From the NCBI RefSeq assembly GCF_902626525.1, contig NZ_CACOFR010000009.1, forward strand, positions 1 to 64,000: 64,000 nucleotides of DNA, given 5' to 3'. The DNA is from an uncultured Prochlorococcus sp. Its GTDB lineage: Bacteria > Cyanobacteriota > Cyanobacteriia > PCC-6307 > Cyanobiaceae. Positions 16,759-23,834 of the stretch are shown one piece after another (the stretch's first letter is position 1; each line of letters begins with the position of its first letter). The position numbers were made by a program, and so were the translations under genes. The notes beneath the pieces were generated by a model. That model did not search any database. It saw only the letters and a program-made list of their open reading frames with translations, and was not told the DNA's origin.

Positions 16759-16774
16759 GTGTCACACTTATAAT
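16759..16774. repeat. Second copy of the operator-like element, 3' of the RHH-like gene
   Basis: GTGTCACACTT at 16759-16769 is the exact reverse complement of AAGTGTGACAC at 16364-16374 upstream of the gene, and ACACTTATAAT at 16764-16774 repeats the sequence at 16349-16359 in direct orientation. The element begins four bases after the stop codon. It could be a second protein-binding site or the promoter (TATAAT at 16769-16774) of a downstream transcript. Confidence 0.6.
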
Positions 16775-17301
16775 TTTTTTATGTTTAATTTGATTTCGCA
16801 TTTTGATATGTGAATACAATATAAATAGTTAAGAAACTAGTCCTGAAAAATTGTTGATCAAACATAATAAATTATTTTTTACAAGAAAAATTATTAAATA
16901 TCCAAATAATATTTTTTTGATATTTGACTTTAAAGATAAAAATTCTTATTAATTCCTTGAAATTATACGGACTAAATTCTCGTGGAGAAATGAACCTTAG
17001 CCCGCATAAAAAAAAATAGCAAAATAAATTAATTTAAACAATAATATCTAATTTATTATTAAAAAGATTTATGTTAAAAAAATTTTTATATATGTATGTA
17101 CCTTCTTTAAGGTTGACTTTAAAACCTCTCCTTTAAAAAAAAACTTTTTTTAGAATATATTACAAAAAAACTTTCTTTCAATCATCAATTTCTGTATTTA
17201 TTGAATGGAATGTCGAATTTAATAATCTTGAAGAGCAAAAAAGTTTCTAAGTAAAGCCAACTATCAGTTTTATTTTAATTTTCAATAAATTTATTATTTT
17301 T
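16775..17301. other. Non-coding AT-rich region with one GC-containing stem-loop
   Basis: About 530 bases without a convincing gene. Most is A/T runs. It holds one compact potential RNA structure (16969-17003, listed separately) and a minor dyad AGGTT/AACCT near 17110-17130. A fragment near 17158-17250 can be read as a 30-odd residue peptide with one Trp and no start codon; it may be a coding remnant, but I cannot support it. Confidence 0.5.
16969..17003 (-). ncRNA. Possible structured small RNA element
   Basis: On the minus strand GGGCTAA (17003-16997) can pair over seven positions with TTAGTCC (16975-16969), including one G-U pair, and this encloses a second hairpin TTCTC-CAC-GAGAA (16989-16977). 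On the plus strand the outer stem has one mismatch, so the minus strand is the better RNA. It is the most GC-containing segment of the surrounding 500 bases. No known class is assigned. Confidence 0.3.
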
Positions 17302-17586
17302 CTATGTTTTTTCTATTGGTGCCATAGTTAATCCTTTCCTAACTAATTGCTCATGATATAGCTCTGCCTGTTCAATATTACCTCTCCATACTTCTGCAGA
17401 ACCTAGCTTGTCAACCTTTATGGTTAAATCCCAAGCTCTTTTTTCACTTATTCCTGGGATAATTTTCATTAGACAATTTGCAACATGTTGAAAGGTATTA
17501 AATTTATCGTCAAGAACTATTACCTTTGCTTCTGGATATTTGGCTTTCTTAATATCAACTACTGTACTTGGTGTATTGATAACCAT
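17302..17586 (-). CDS. clpS: ATP-dependent Clp protease adaptor ClpS
   Basis: 94 residues. ClpS delivers N-degron substrates to ClpA/ClpC-ClpP in the cytosol. Seen: the substrate-pocket strand VLDDKFNTFQHVANCLMK and the helix AWDLTIKVDKLGSAEVW, ending AELYHEQLVRKGLTMAPIE, which is the cyanobacterial ClpS1 pattern. In most ClpS proteins the second segment contains VHxxG, whose His contacts the substrate α-amino group; here it reads VDKLG, so that His is Asp. It is a single gene, separated from tRNA-Met by about 65 bases. Confidence 0.93.
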   Translation of the reverse strand: MVINTPSTVVDIKKAKYPEAKVIVLDDKFNTFQHVANCLMKIIPGISEKRAWDLTIKVDKLGSAEVWRGNIEQAELYHEQLVRKGLTMAPIEKT

Positions 17587-17650
17587 TTTGATTTCTCGTA
17601 GGTAAAAATAAAAATTAGGTTTAAACTTTTTTTATAGATTTACTATAGAG

Positions 17651-17724
<74 letters not shown>

Positions 17725-17756
17725 ATGAAAATATTGTAAGACATTGTTTGTACCTA

Positions 17757-18236
17757 TTATGAATTTTGATAATTTATTTGTTTATTAGCCTCATATATAG
17801 CAATACCGCATGCTACAGAAAGATTTAAACTCCTAACCCCTTTCTTATCATTTTTTTCAGTTTGTAAATTTGGCATAAATATTGATATTAAAAAGTCACT
17901 TTTATCAATAATGCACTCTGGTAGCCCTGTGTCTTCTCTTCCAAAAAGTAATATATCATCTTCTTGAAAATTAAAATTCTTCAAATATGTGCCATTTTTT
18001 TTGCTAAAAGATATTATTCTTTTTCCTTTTTTTGACTCTAAAAAATTTTTAAAATTTCCATAGGTATTAACCTGAACTAAAGGCCAATAGTCTAATCCAG
18101 CTCTTTTTAAATATTTATCATCAAGTTTAAAACCAAAGGGCTCTATTAAATTTAAAGGAATTTTAAATGCAGCACAAGATCTTGCAACATTTCCCGTATT
18201 CTGGGGGATTCTAGGTTCAAAAAGAGCAACTTCCAA
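17757..18236 (-). CDS. trmL: tRNA (cytidine/uridine-34 2'-O)-methyltransferase
   Basis: 159 residues, SPOUT/SpoU-type methyltransferase of the TrmL (YibK) family, which methylates the wobble ribose of leucine tRNAs. Seen: the N-terminal motif EPRIPQNTGNVARSCAAF, the central GFKLDDKYLKRAGLDYW, and the C-terminal knot strands LLFGREDTGLPE and VRSLNLSVACGIAIYEA that bind AdoMet. Full length for the family. It is two bases downstream of cobU, so the pair is probably co-transcribed. Confidence 0.93.
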   Translation of the reverse strand: MEVALFEPRIPQNTGNVARSCAAFKIPLNLIEPFGFKLDDKYLKRAGLDYWPLVQVNTYGNFKNFLESKKGKRIISFSKKNGTYLKNFNFQEDDILLFGREDTGLPECIIDKSDFLISIFMPNLQTEKNDKKGVRSLNLSVACGIAIYEANKQINYQNS

Positions 18237-18238
18237 TT

Positions 18239-18799
18239 TTAAATAGGTATTTCTAAACTTATTTCATCTATTTTGATTGCTCTGCCGTTTATTGCAAGCC
18301 AATTATCATTGGATATTTTAGTAATTCTTTTTTGTAACTCTCCTATTCTTTCAATATAAATATTACCAACCTTATACTCTGACACCAAACTCCAACCAAC
18401 CTGCTCTCCAACAATTAATGTAATGCTTTTCCTTTCCTTTAAAATACTTATTAGTGAATACATCTTGGTTAACCATTCTTTATTTTCTATATCAATACTC
18501 TCCATAACAAAACCACCTATCGAATCTATTAATAATGGACCTTCTTCCTTGCTTAATGTTGTTATTAAATCTGTTGTCTCTATTAATTTCCAATTCTCTG
18601 GTCTTCTGTTTCTATGTAATCTAATTTTTTCTTGCCAATCTTTATCCTCGGTTTTATTTTCTGATAATGCTACATATGTTAAATTCTTTGTTTTTTTTGC
18701 TAAGTGTTCTGCAAAATTACTTTTCCCACTTTTAGTTCCTCCTGTAATAAAAATAATATGTGATGAATTTTCAACAAAAATTGAATTCTTATCATTCAT
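18239..18799 (-). CDS. cobU: Adenosylcobinamide kinase / guanylyltransferase
   Basis: 186 residues, CobU/CobP. It phosphorylates adenosylcobinamide and then transfers GMP, in the nucleotide-loop assembly of (pseudo)cobalamin. Seen: P-loop GGTKSGKS at about 20-27, and the LHRNRRPENW segment, which in CobU contains the His that carries the GMP intermediate. Full length. It fits with cobN and the B12-dependent metH elsewhere in the window, which suggests that the organism makes its own corrinoid. The start ATG at 18799 is 11 bases after the stop of the preceding hypothetical gene. Confidence 0.92.
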   Translation of the reverse strand: MNDKNSIFVENSSHIIFITGGTKSGKSNFAEHLAKKTKNLTYVALSENKTEDKDWQEKIRLHRNRRPENWKLIETTDLITTLSKEEGPLLIDSIGGFVMESIDIENKEWLTKMYSLISILKERKSITLIVGEQVGWSLVSEYKVGNIYIERIGELQKRITKISNDNWLAINGRAIKIDEISLEIPI

Positions 18800-18810
18800 T
18801 GGTTCCCTTT

Positions 18811-19122
18811 CTATTTAGAGAAGTACCACCATGTTGCTAAGGGAATAATCGTAGCAGCAATTAACAAACCAACAACTATATAAGTAGCCGTTGAATTTGC
18901 AGTATCTTGGCTTCTCATAACATTAAAATTTGGATCAACTACTGGGTTATCAATAGATGAGGGTTGACTTTTTTCAAAATTAATATTTGTCTTTTGTTGG
19001 GTTACTGCTAATAAATTTTTTATATTACTTATTCCCTCTGCATATGAGGTTGTTGGGATGATGATAAATATTAAACCAGCAACAATAGAAGAAAAAAAAT
19101 ATTTATTAAAAGTTGAAATCAT
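18811..19122 (-). CDS. Hypothetical exported protein with C-terminal membrane anchor
   Basis: 103 residues. The N-terminus looks like a Sec signal peptide (basic MISTFNKYF, hydrophobic core IVAGLIFIIIP, cleavage likely after TSYA). The middle is polar, then one membrane helix (TYIVVGLLIAATIIPLATWW) ends the protein with a short basic tail. So a small domain faces the periplasm or lumen and is held by a C-terminal helix. No family recognised. It precedes cobU by 11 bases, perhaps in the same unit. Confidence 0.7.
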   Translation of the reverse strand: MISTFNKYFFSSIVAGLIFIIIPTTSYAEGISNIKNLLAVTQQKTNINFEKSQPSSIDNPVVDPNFNVMRSQDTANSTATYIVVGLLIAATIIPLATWWYFSK

Positions 19123-19232
19123 TTGTCGAGTTTTCGTTAATTATATATTAAAAAAAATATGTTTGAGTATCATTGAACTTACTAACCAATATAATGTTTG
19201 CATAATTTATATAGGAATAACATTATATATAT

Positions 19233-19859
19233 ATGGGATTTAATGGTAAATCATTAATAATAATTGGTTCGATAATTTTTATTTTTCAAATAGTAAATTT
19301 CTTCTCAATAGAATCAATTACACCAGAGTTACAAAGAGCACAAGTACTTGCTGCAATATCCTCATTAATTATTATTTTAATAGGATTCTTATTTAAACAA
19401 TTTGAACCTTTAGCTGGGATGAAAGCAGATCTTAAAGGAGAAAATAAATTTTTATTTGATACAAATATTCCCAGTGATGTTATTGATGAACTTGCTTGGG
19501 GATCAGAAGCGATATTAACTTCTACTGCTGCTGCATCAATATTAATACACAATGATGGAAGAAATATTTTGAGAAGAGGTATTATCTCAAGTAATCATTT
19601 TAAACCAGGAGAAACTTGTCTAAGATCAATAAAAGATATGAAGTTAATATCATTAGCTAATACTAAATTTTATCCAGGAAAAGATGAATTTTCCAATTTT
19701 TGTCCTAATCTTCCATCTATATTAATAGTACCTATTAATAGTAAGTCTTTTATATTAATAGGAGGGTGGAGTTCAAAATGTTTTACAAAATCTGATGAAA
19801 AATGGATAAATAACTGGTCAAAAAAAATCAACAATATTTTTTTTAAAAATAATATTTAA
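19233..19859 (+). CDS. Cytochrome b6f haem-ci cofactor assembly protein (CCB2/CCB4-like)
   Basis: 208 residues. Two N-terminal membrane helices (about 8-24 and 38-56) separated by a short segment ITPELQRAQVLAA, then the soluble domain with QFEPLAGMKADLKGENKF and ELAWGSEAILTSTAAASIL. This is the pattern of the cofactor assembly of complex C subunit B family, which takes part in covalent attachment of the extra c-type haem to cytochrome b6. The start ATG is at 19233. Its end overlaps the convergent lptC gene by four bases. Confidence 0.82.
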   Translation: MGFNGKSLIIIGSIIFIFQIVNFFSIESITPELQRAQVLAAISSLIIILIGFLFKQFEPLAGMKADLKGENKFLFDTNIPSDVIDELAWGSEAILTSTAAASILIHNDGRNILRRGIISSNHFKPGETCLRSIKDMKLISLANTKFYPGKDEFSNFCPNLPSILIVPINSKSFILIGGWSSKCFTKSDEKWINNWSKKINNIFFKNNI

Positions 19860-20485
19860 AAATAAATTTTAGATCGAACTCTTTTATCAGTAGAACCGAA
19901 ACTTAAGGATTCTTTATTAATATTATAATATGCATTTTCTGATTTTATTTGATATTTATTTTTATTATATTCATCTTTAATTATATATTTTACTGGATTA
20001 AAAAATTCAATTATATTATCTGCTCCCATTTTGGCTTTTTCTGAGGTTAATATGACATTTTTATTTTCAAATCTTATATTACCTTTTAACAAATAATTTG
20101 TTTCATCTATATTCCAAACAAAATTATCTGCATATAGGTAATCTTCATCTTGTTTTATAGTTTTTAATATTACATTGCTTTTCAATTCAAGGACTTTATT
20201 ATTATCTGATAATATTGATTCATCAGATTTAAGAACATACTTTGTTTTACCGTCTTGAAAAATATTTATAGTTGCTTTTTGAAATTGGTATTTATTTTTA
20301 AAATTATCGTAAGTTGAATATGGACTTGTTATGGAGTATTTTTTATCTCCATTCGTTGAGAAAATATTCAAATCTAAACTATTAATTTCTTTTGTTACTT
20401 TATTTTCATTAATTACGCTAGGAGTACACCCAATAATAAGAATTGGAATGATAAATATTGACTTATAAATGTTATTCATACTCAA
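19856..20485 (-). CDS. lptC: LptC-like lipopolysaccharide export lipoprotein
   Basis: 209 residues. N-terminal lipoprotein signal (IYKSIFIIPILIIGC, Cys about residue 20 as lipobox), then a β-rich domain with repeated short strands such as YLLKGNIRFENKNVILTSEK, the β-jellyroll layout of LptC/OstA-type proteins. In Gram-negative bacteria LptC bridges LptBFG and LptA across the periplasm. The start lies inside the end of metG (14-base overlap), so translation is probably coupled. The assignment to LptC rather than another OstA-like protein is by pattern. Confidence 0.75.
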   Translation of the reverse strand: MSMNNIYKSIFIIPILIIGCTPSVINENKVTKEINSLDLNIFSTNGDKKYSITSPYSTYDNFKNKYQFQKATINIFQDGKTKYVLKSDESILSDNNKVLELKSNVILKTIKQDEDYLYADNFVWNIDETNYLLKGNIRFENKNVILTSEKAKMGADNIIEFFNPVKYIIKDEYNKNKYQIKSENAYYNINKESLSFGSTDKRVRSKIYF

Positions 20486-22007
20486 GCTTGTTTATTATTG
20501 GATCTGGTTGAGGAAGAGTTGAGTTACTAATTAATAAACCCCATCTAAGTTGATCTTTCCAAGGAATCTCTTTTTGATACATCGAACCTAGTTGTATATC
20601 TATTTTCGAGGATAATTCAGGCAATAGAGGCAGTAATAATAAACCTATTATTCTTGTGCTCTCTAGAACATCGTAAATGATTTCTTTAACAAGGGGTAAT
20701 TTATCATTCTCTTTAATTAACAACCATGGCTGATTGTCATTTAAATATAAATTTGTATTTATTGCAAGGCTCAAAACTTCATTAGCAGCTTGATCTAATT
20801 TGTAAATATCGAGTTTATTTATATATTTTTCTACTGATATTTTGGCTAGATACTTTAATTTATTTTCACTCGATATTTTTTCAATATTAGGAACTTTATT
20901 ATCAAACCATTTTCTAGACATAGACAATGTTCTATTTAGTAAATTACCAATTGTATTAGCCAAGTCATTATTGATAATGTCAACAAATCTTTTATCTTGA
21001 AAATCTCCATCATTGCCCAAAGATATATCTTTAATTAGGTACCATCTAACAGGATCATTTCCATATTTTGAAAGTAAGATGTCAGGGTCAAGTACATTTC
21101 CTAAACTTTTACCCATTTTTTGACCTTCTCTTGTAAGAAAACCATGTCCTAAAACTTTTTTAGGGACTTTCATCCCAGCAGAAATAAGCATAGCAGGCCA
21201 ATAAACCGCATGAAATCTTAGTATATCTTTACCTATCAAATGAATGTCAGCTGGCCATCCACCATTAATTGACATTTCTAATGAATTATCTGTCCCATTA
21301 GAACTAATAGCACTTACATATCCAAGTAAAGCATCAAACCATACGTAAAAGGTATGATTATTATGATCTGGAACAGGAATTCCCCATGAGACATTTGTTC
21401 TTGAAATTGAAAAATCCTTTAAACCTCTGGAAACGAAATTTATAATTTCATTCCTTCTTTCAATTGGCTCTATGAAAGTGGGATTATTTATTATTTTCTC
21501 GATTTGTTCTTGATATTTTGAAAGTCTAAAAAAAAGATTCTCCTCATTTTTCCATTCTAAATTTCTTTGATGTATGGGACATTTATAGGTTTTTGAATTT
21601 TCAGGATTATCTTTAAATTCCTCACAACCGACACAATACCATCCTTTTTGTACGCCCATATAGATATCATCTGATCCTTTTACCCTTTCGTAAAATTCAT
21701 TAACAACCATTTCATGATGTTTTGAGCTTGTTCTTATGAATTTATCAAATGATATATTCCAATTTTTCCAATTTACTTTAAAAATTTCCGAAATTTCATC
21801 ACAATGAGCCATTGGCTCAACTCGCTTTTCAATTGCCGTTCTTTGTATTTTTAAACCATGTTCATCTACACCAGTAATAAAAATTACATTTTCGCCTACA
21901 AGTCTTTTGTACCTAGCTATGACGTCGCAAATTATTGTTGTATATACACTTCCTAAATGAGGTTTATCATTTACATAATATAAAGGGGTAGTAATGACAA
22001 AACTCAT
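20472..22007 (-). CDS. metG: Methionyl-tRNA synthetase
   Basis: 511 residues, class I synthetase. Seen: HIGH-type motif PHLGSVYT (about 16-23), the zinc knuckle CVGCEEF with a later KCPIHQ, the KMSKS-type loop GQKMGKSLGN (about 297-306) and the anticodon-binding helices with WKDQLRWG near the end. The C-terminal tRNA-binding dimerisation domain found in long MetG enzymes is absent, as in many short bacterial enzymes. It overlaps lptC by 14 bases. Confidence 0.96.
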   Translation of the reverse strand: MSFVITTPLYYVNDKPHLGSVYTTIICDVIARYKRLVGENVIFITGVDEHGLKIQRTAIEKRVEPMAHCDEISEIFKVNWKNWNISFDKFIRTSSKHHEMVVNEFYERVKGSDDIYMGVQKGWYCVGCEEFKDNPENSKTYKCPIHQRNLEWKNEENLFFRLSKYQEQIEKIINNPTFIEPIERRNEIINFVSRGLKDFSISRTNVSWGIPVPDHNNHTFYVWFDALLGYVSAISSNGTDNSLEMSINGGWPADIHLIGKDILRFHAVYWPAMLISAGMKVPKKVLGHGFLTREGQKMGKSLGNVLDPDILLSKYGNDPVRWYLIKDISLGNDGDFQDKRFVDIINNDLANTIGNLLNRTLSMSRKWFDNKVPNIEKISSENKLKYLAKISVEKYINKLDIYKLDQAANEVLSLAINTNLYLNDNQPWLLIKENDKLPLVKEIIYDVLESTRIIGLLLLPLLPELSSKIDIQLGSMYQKEIPWKDQLRWGLLISNSTLPQPDPIINKLEYE

Positions 22008-22074
22008 AAAACATTTTTTATTAATTTTAACAGATATTTTTAAACTATTAATGATTAATTATGTTAAATTCTAA

Positions 22075-23259
22075 TTAATAAATAAACTCTAAAAGATTAT
22101 TATCATTTATACAATATTTTACTTTATAGACTTTATTAATATACATTTCTATTGATACAAAAAGAGTAATAAGAATTTCTATTGTATACTCTGGAAAATA
22201 AACTAATGCAATATTTCTTTTATGATTAATCCACTTTATAAATATTAATTTGTAAAAAGGCTTATTTTCATTTTTAAAAAATAATGATAAATATTTATAT
22301 CTATCATTTTTAATGATATTGTTATTCTCTATTTGTCTATTTTTTGAATAATCAATAATTTCAGTTATAGTATTGATATTCATAGGTGGATAATTATTTA
22401 TTTTATTATATACCTGTCTTTGTATAATTAAATCTAAATATCTTCTTAGTGGTGAAGTACATTGTATGTACATTTGAAGACCTAAAGACTCATGATTATT
22501 TGGCTTTGTTGATATATAACTTTTCCCAATATATTGTTTTAAAATTATATATTTTATCTCACTATCTTTATATCTATTTAGTATTTCGTATGGATTACAA
22601 TTTATTTTTTGAACTCTATATGCAGCGGCTAAATTATTTTTATTTAAAAATAAACTTGTTATATAACCCATTAATATCATTGCTTCAGCAACAATAAACT
22701 GTGCAATTGTTTGTTCTACATTAGTTAGTAATATTGTATCCTTATATAACCTAATTTTACTATTAGGATTTTCAATAATAATTGCTCCTTGTTTTTTTCT
22801 AAATTCAATACTTTTTTCTAATAATTTTCTAATTTCAATTAATTCAATTTCTTCTTTGGGTTCTAATTCTAATATTTCATTTGCATCTTCATATGTTAAT
22901 TGATATTTTGGTTTTATAATTGCTTCAACTATTTCGTAATTATTTATTGAACCATCCTCTTTAAATTCAATTGCTGCACTTAAAGTTTTAGAAATTTTAT
23001 TGTAGGTTAAATTTGCCTCATTAAGGATTTCTATCGGTAGCATGGGTTCATATTTATCTGTTAAATATAAGCTGCTATTTTTTCTTCTGGCATCAAGATC
23101 AATGTTTGAATCTTGCATAAACAATCTACATGGGTTACTAATATGTATCCATAGATTTTTTATATTTCCTTCTTTTATTTCTAAGGAAATAGCATCATCA
23201 ACTTCATGTGGATCTTCAGAATCGATAATATAAGTTTTTAAATTTGTTAAATCTTTCAA
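22075..23259 (-). CDS. Short RNase II-family exoribonuclease (RNB domain only)
   Basis: 394 residues, nearly all RNB domain. The metal-binding cluster is intact (IDSEDPHEVDDA, residues 12-23), and so is the second signature CTSPLRRYLDLIIQRQV (267-283). The usual N-terminal cold-shock domains are missing, since the catalytic cluster begins at residue 12, and the C-terminal tail (about 320-394) only weakly resembles an S1 fold. RNB enzymes degrade single-stranded RNA 3'-to-5'. It is therefore the likely active counterpart of the degenerate RNB protein at 6236-8455. The gene lies between metG and rpsR on the same strand. Confidence 0.9.
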   Translation of the reverse strand: MKDLTNLKTYIIDSEDPHEVDDAISLEIKEGNIKNLWIHISNPCRLFMQDSNIDLDARRKNSSLYLTDKYEPMLPIEILNEANLTYNKISKTLSAAIEFKEDGSINNYEIVEAIIKPKYQLTYEDANEILELEPKEEIELIEIRKLLEKSIEFRKKQGAIIIENPNSKIRLYKDTILLTNVEQTIAQFIVAEAMILMGYITSLFLNKNNLAAAYRVQKINCNPYEILNRYKDSEIKYIILKQYIGKSYISTKPNNHESLGLQMYIQCTSPLRRYLDLIIQRQVYNKINNYPPMNINTITEIIDYSKNRQIENNNIIKNDRYKYLSLFFKNENKPFYKLIFIKWINHKRNIALVYFPEYTIEILITLFVSIEMYINKVYKVKYCINDNNLLEFIY

Positions 23260-23305
23260 ATATTTGCAAAATAAACTATAGATCTATTAATATCCAACGA
23301 TGTGT

Positions 23306-23527
23306 TTACCCTTCTGGATTTACGAAAGGTAAAAGAGCAACTATTCTTGCTCTTTTTACTGCTAATGTGAGATCTCTTTGTTGTTTTGATGTTAACCCAG
23401 TCATCCTTCTAGGTAGGATTTTCCCTCTTTCAGTTATAAATTTCTTAAGAAGCTCTACATCTTTATAATCAATAGGGTCTCCAGGTTTAATGGGTGATAA
23501 TTGTTTTTTGAAAATTGAATTAGGCAT
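23306..23527 (-). CDS. rpsR: 30S ribosomal protein S18
   Basis: 73 residues, full length for S18. Seen: the core [20 protein letters not shown] followed by [20 protein letters not shown], the RNA-binding signature of S18. It follows rpmG by 12 bases on the same strand, a common cyanobacterial pair. The C-terminus [15 protein letters not shown] is typical of cyanobacterial and plastid forms. Confidence 0.97.
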   Translation of the reverse strand: MPNSIFKKQLSPIKPGDPIDYKDVELLKKFITERGKILPRRMTGLTSKQQRDLTLAVKRARIVALLPFVNPEG

Positions 23528-23539
23528 GATTTGTTTGGA

Positions 23540-23734
23540 TTATTTTATTTCTTTGTGAATAGTCATTCTATTTAAATGTGGATTAAACTTTTTTAGTTCT
23601 AATCTTTCAGTTGTATTTCTACGATTTTTTTCAGTAGTATATCTTGAAATACCATTGGATCTCTTAGGGTCTGTGCTTGTTCTAGCTTCAGTACATTCTA
23701 GGGTAACTACAACTCTTGTCCCTTTTTTTGCCAT
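23540..23734 (-). CDS. rpmG: 50S ribosomal protein L33
   Basis: 64 residues from the internal start [20 protein letters not shown] at 23734; the open frame extends 16 codons further upstream to 23782, but the extension ([16 protein letters not shown]) is not part of L33 and I exclude it. The ending [15 protein letters not shown] is typical. The zinc-ribbon cysteines of C+ L33 are absent, so it is the C- type seen in cyanobacteria. It probably forms a unit with rpsR. Confidence 0.95.
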   Translation of the reverse strand: MAKKGTRVVVTLECTEARTSTDPKRSNGISRYTTEKNRRNTTERLELKKFNPHLNRMTIHKEIK

Positions 23735-23834
23735 TTTAATTAATACGTTAATGTATAATTTTCTATTGTACATCTTCATCAAACTATTTTGAAGATATTC
23801 TCTTTTTGTTTGTTATCATCGCCTAAAAATATAT

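Noticed and set aside
16969-17003. Glutamine-type riboswitch (glnA/downstream-peptide)
   Set aside because: A GTTCA piece is present on the minus strand but the conserved GGAAGTAGG-type half is missing.
17158-17250. Short peptide-like remnant in the gap before clpS
   Set aside because: Readable for about 30 codons with one Trp but no start codon or recognised homologue.
18423-18818. 131-codon frame opposite cobU
   Set aside because: Lies across conserved cobU codons with no family pattern.
23735-23782. 16-codon upstream extension of L33
   Set aside because: L33 starts at the MAKKG methionine; the extension has no ribosomal-protein similarity.
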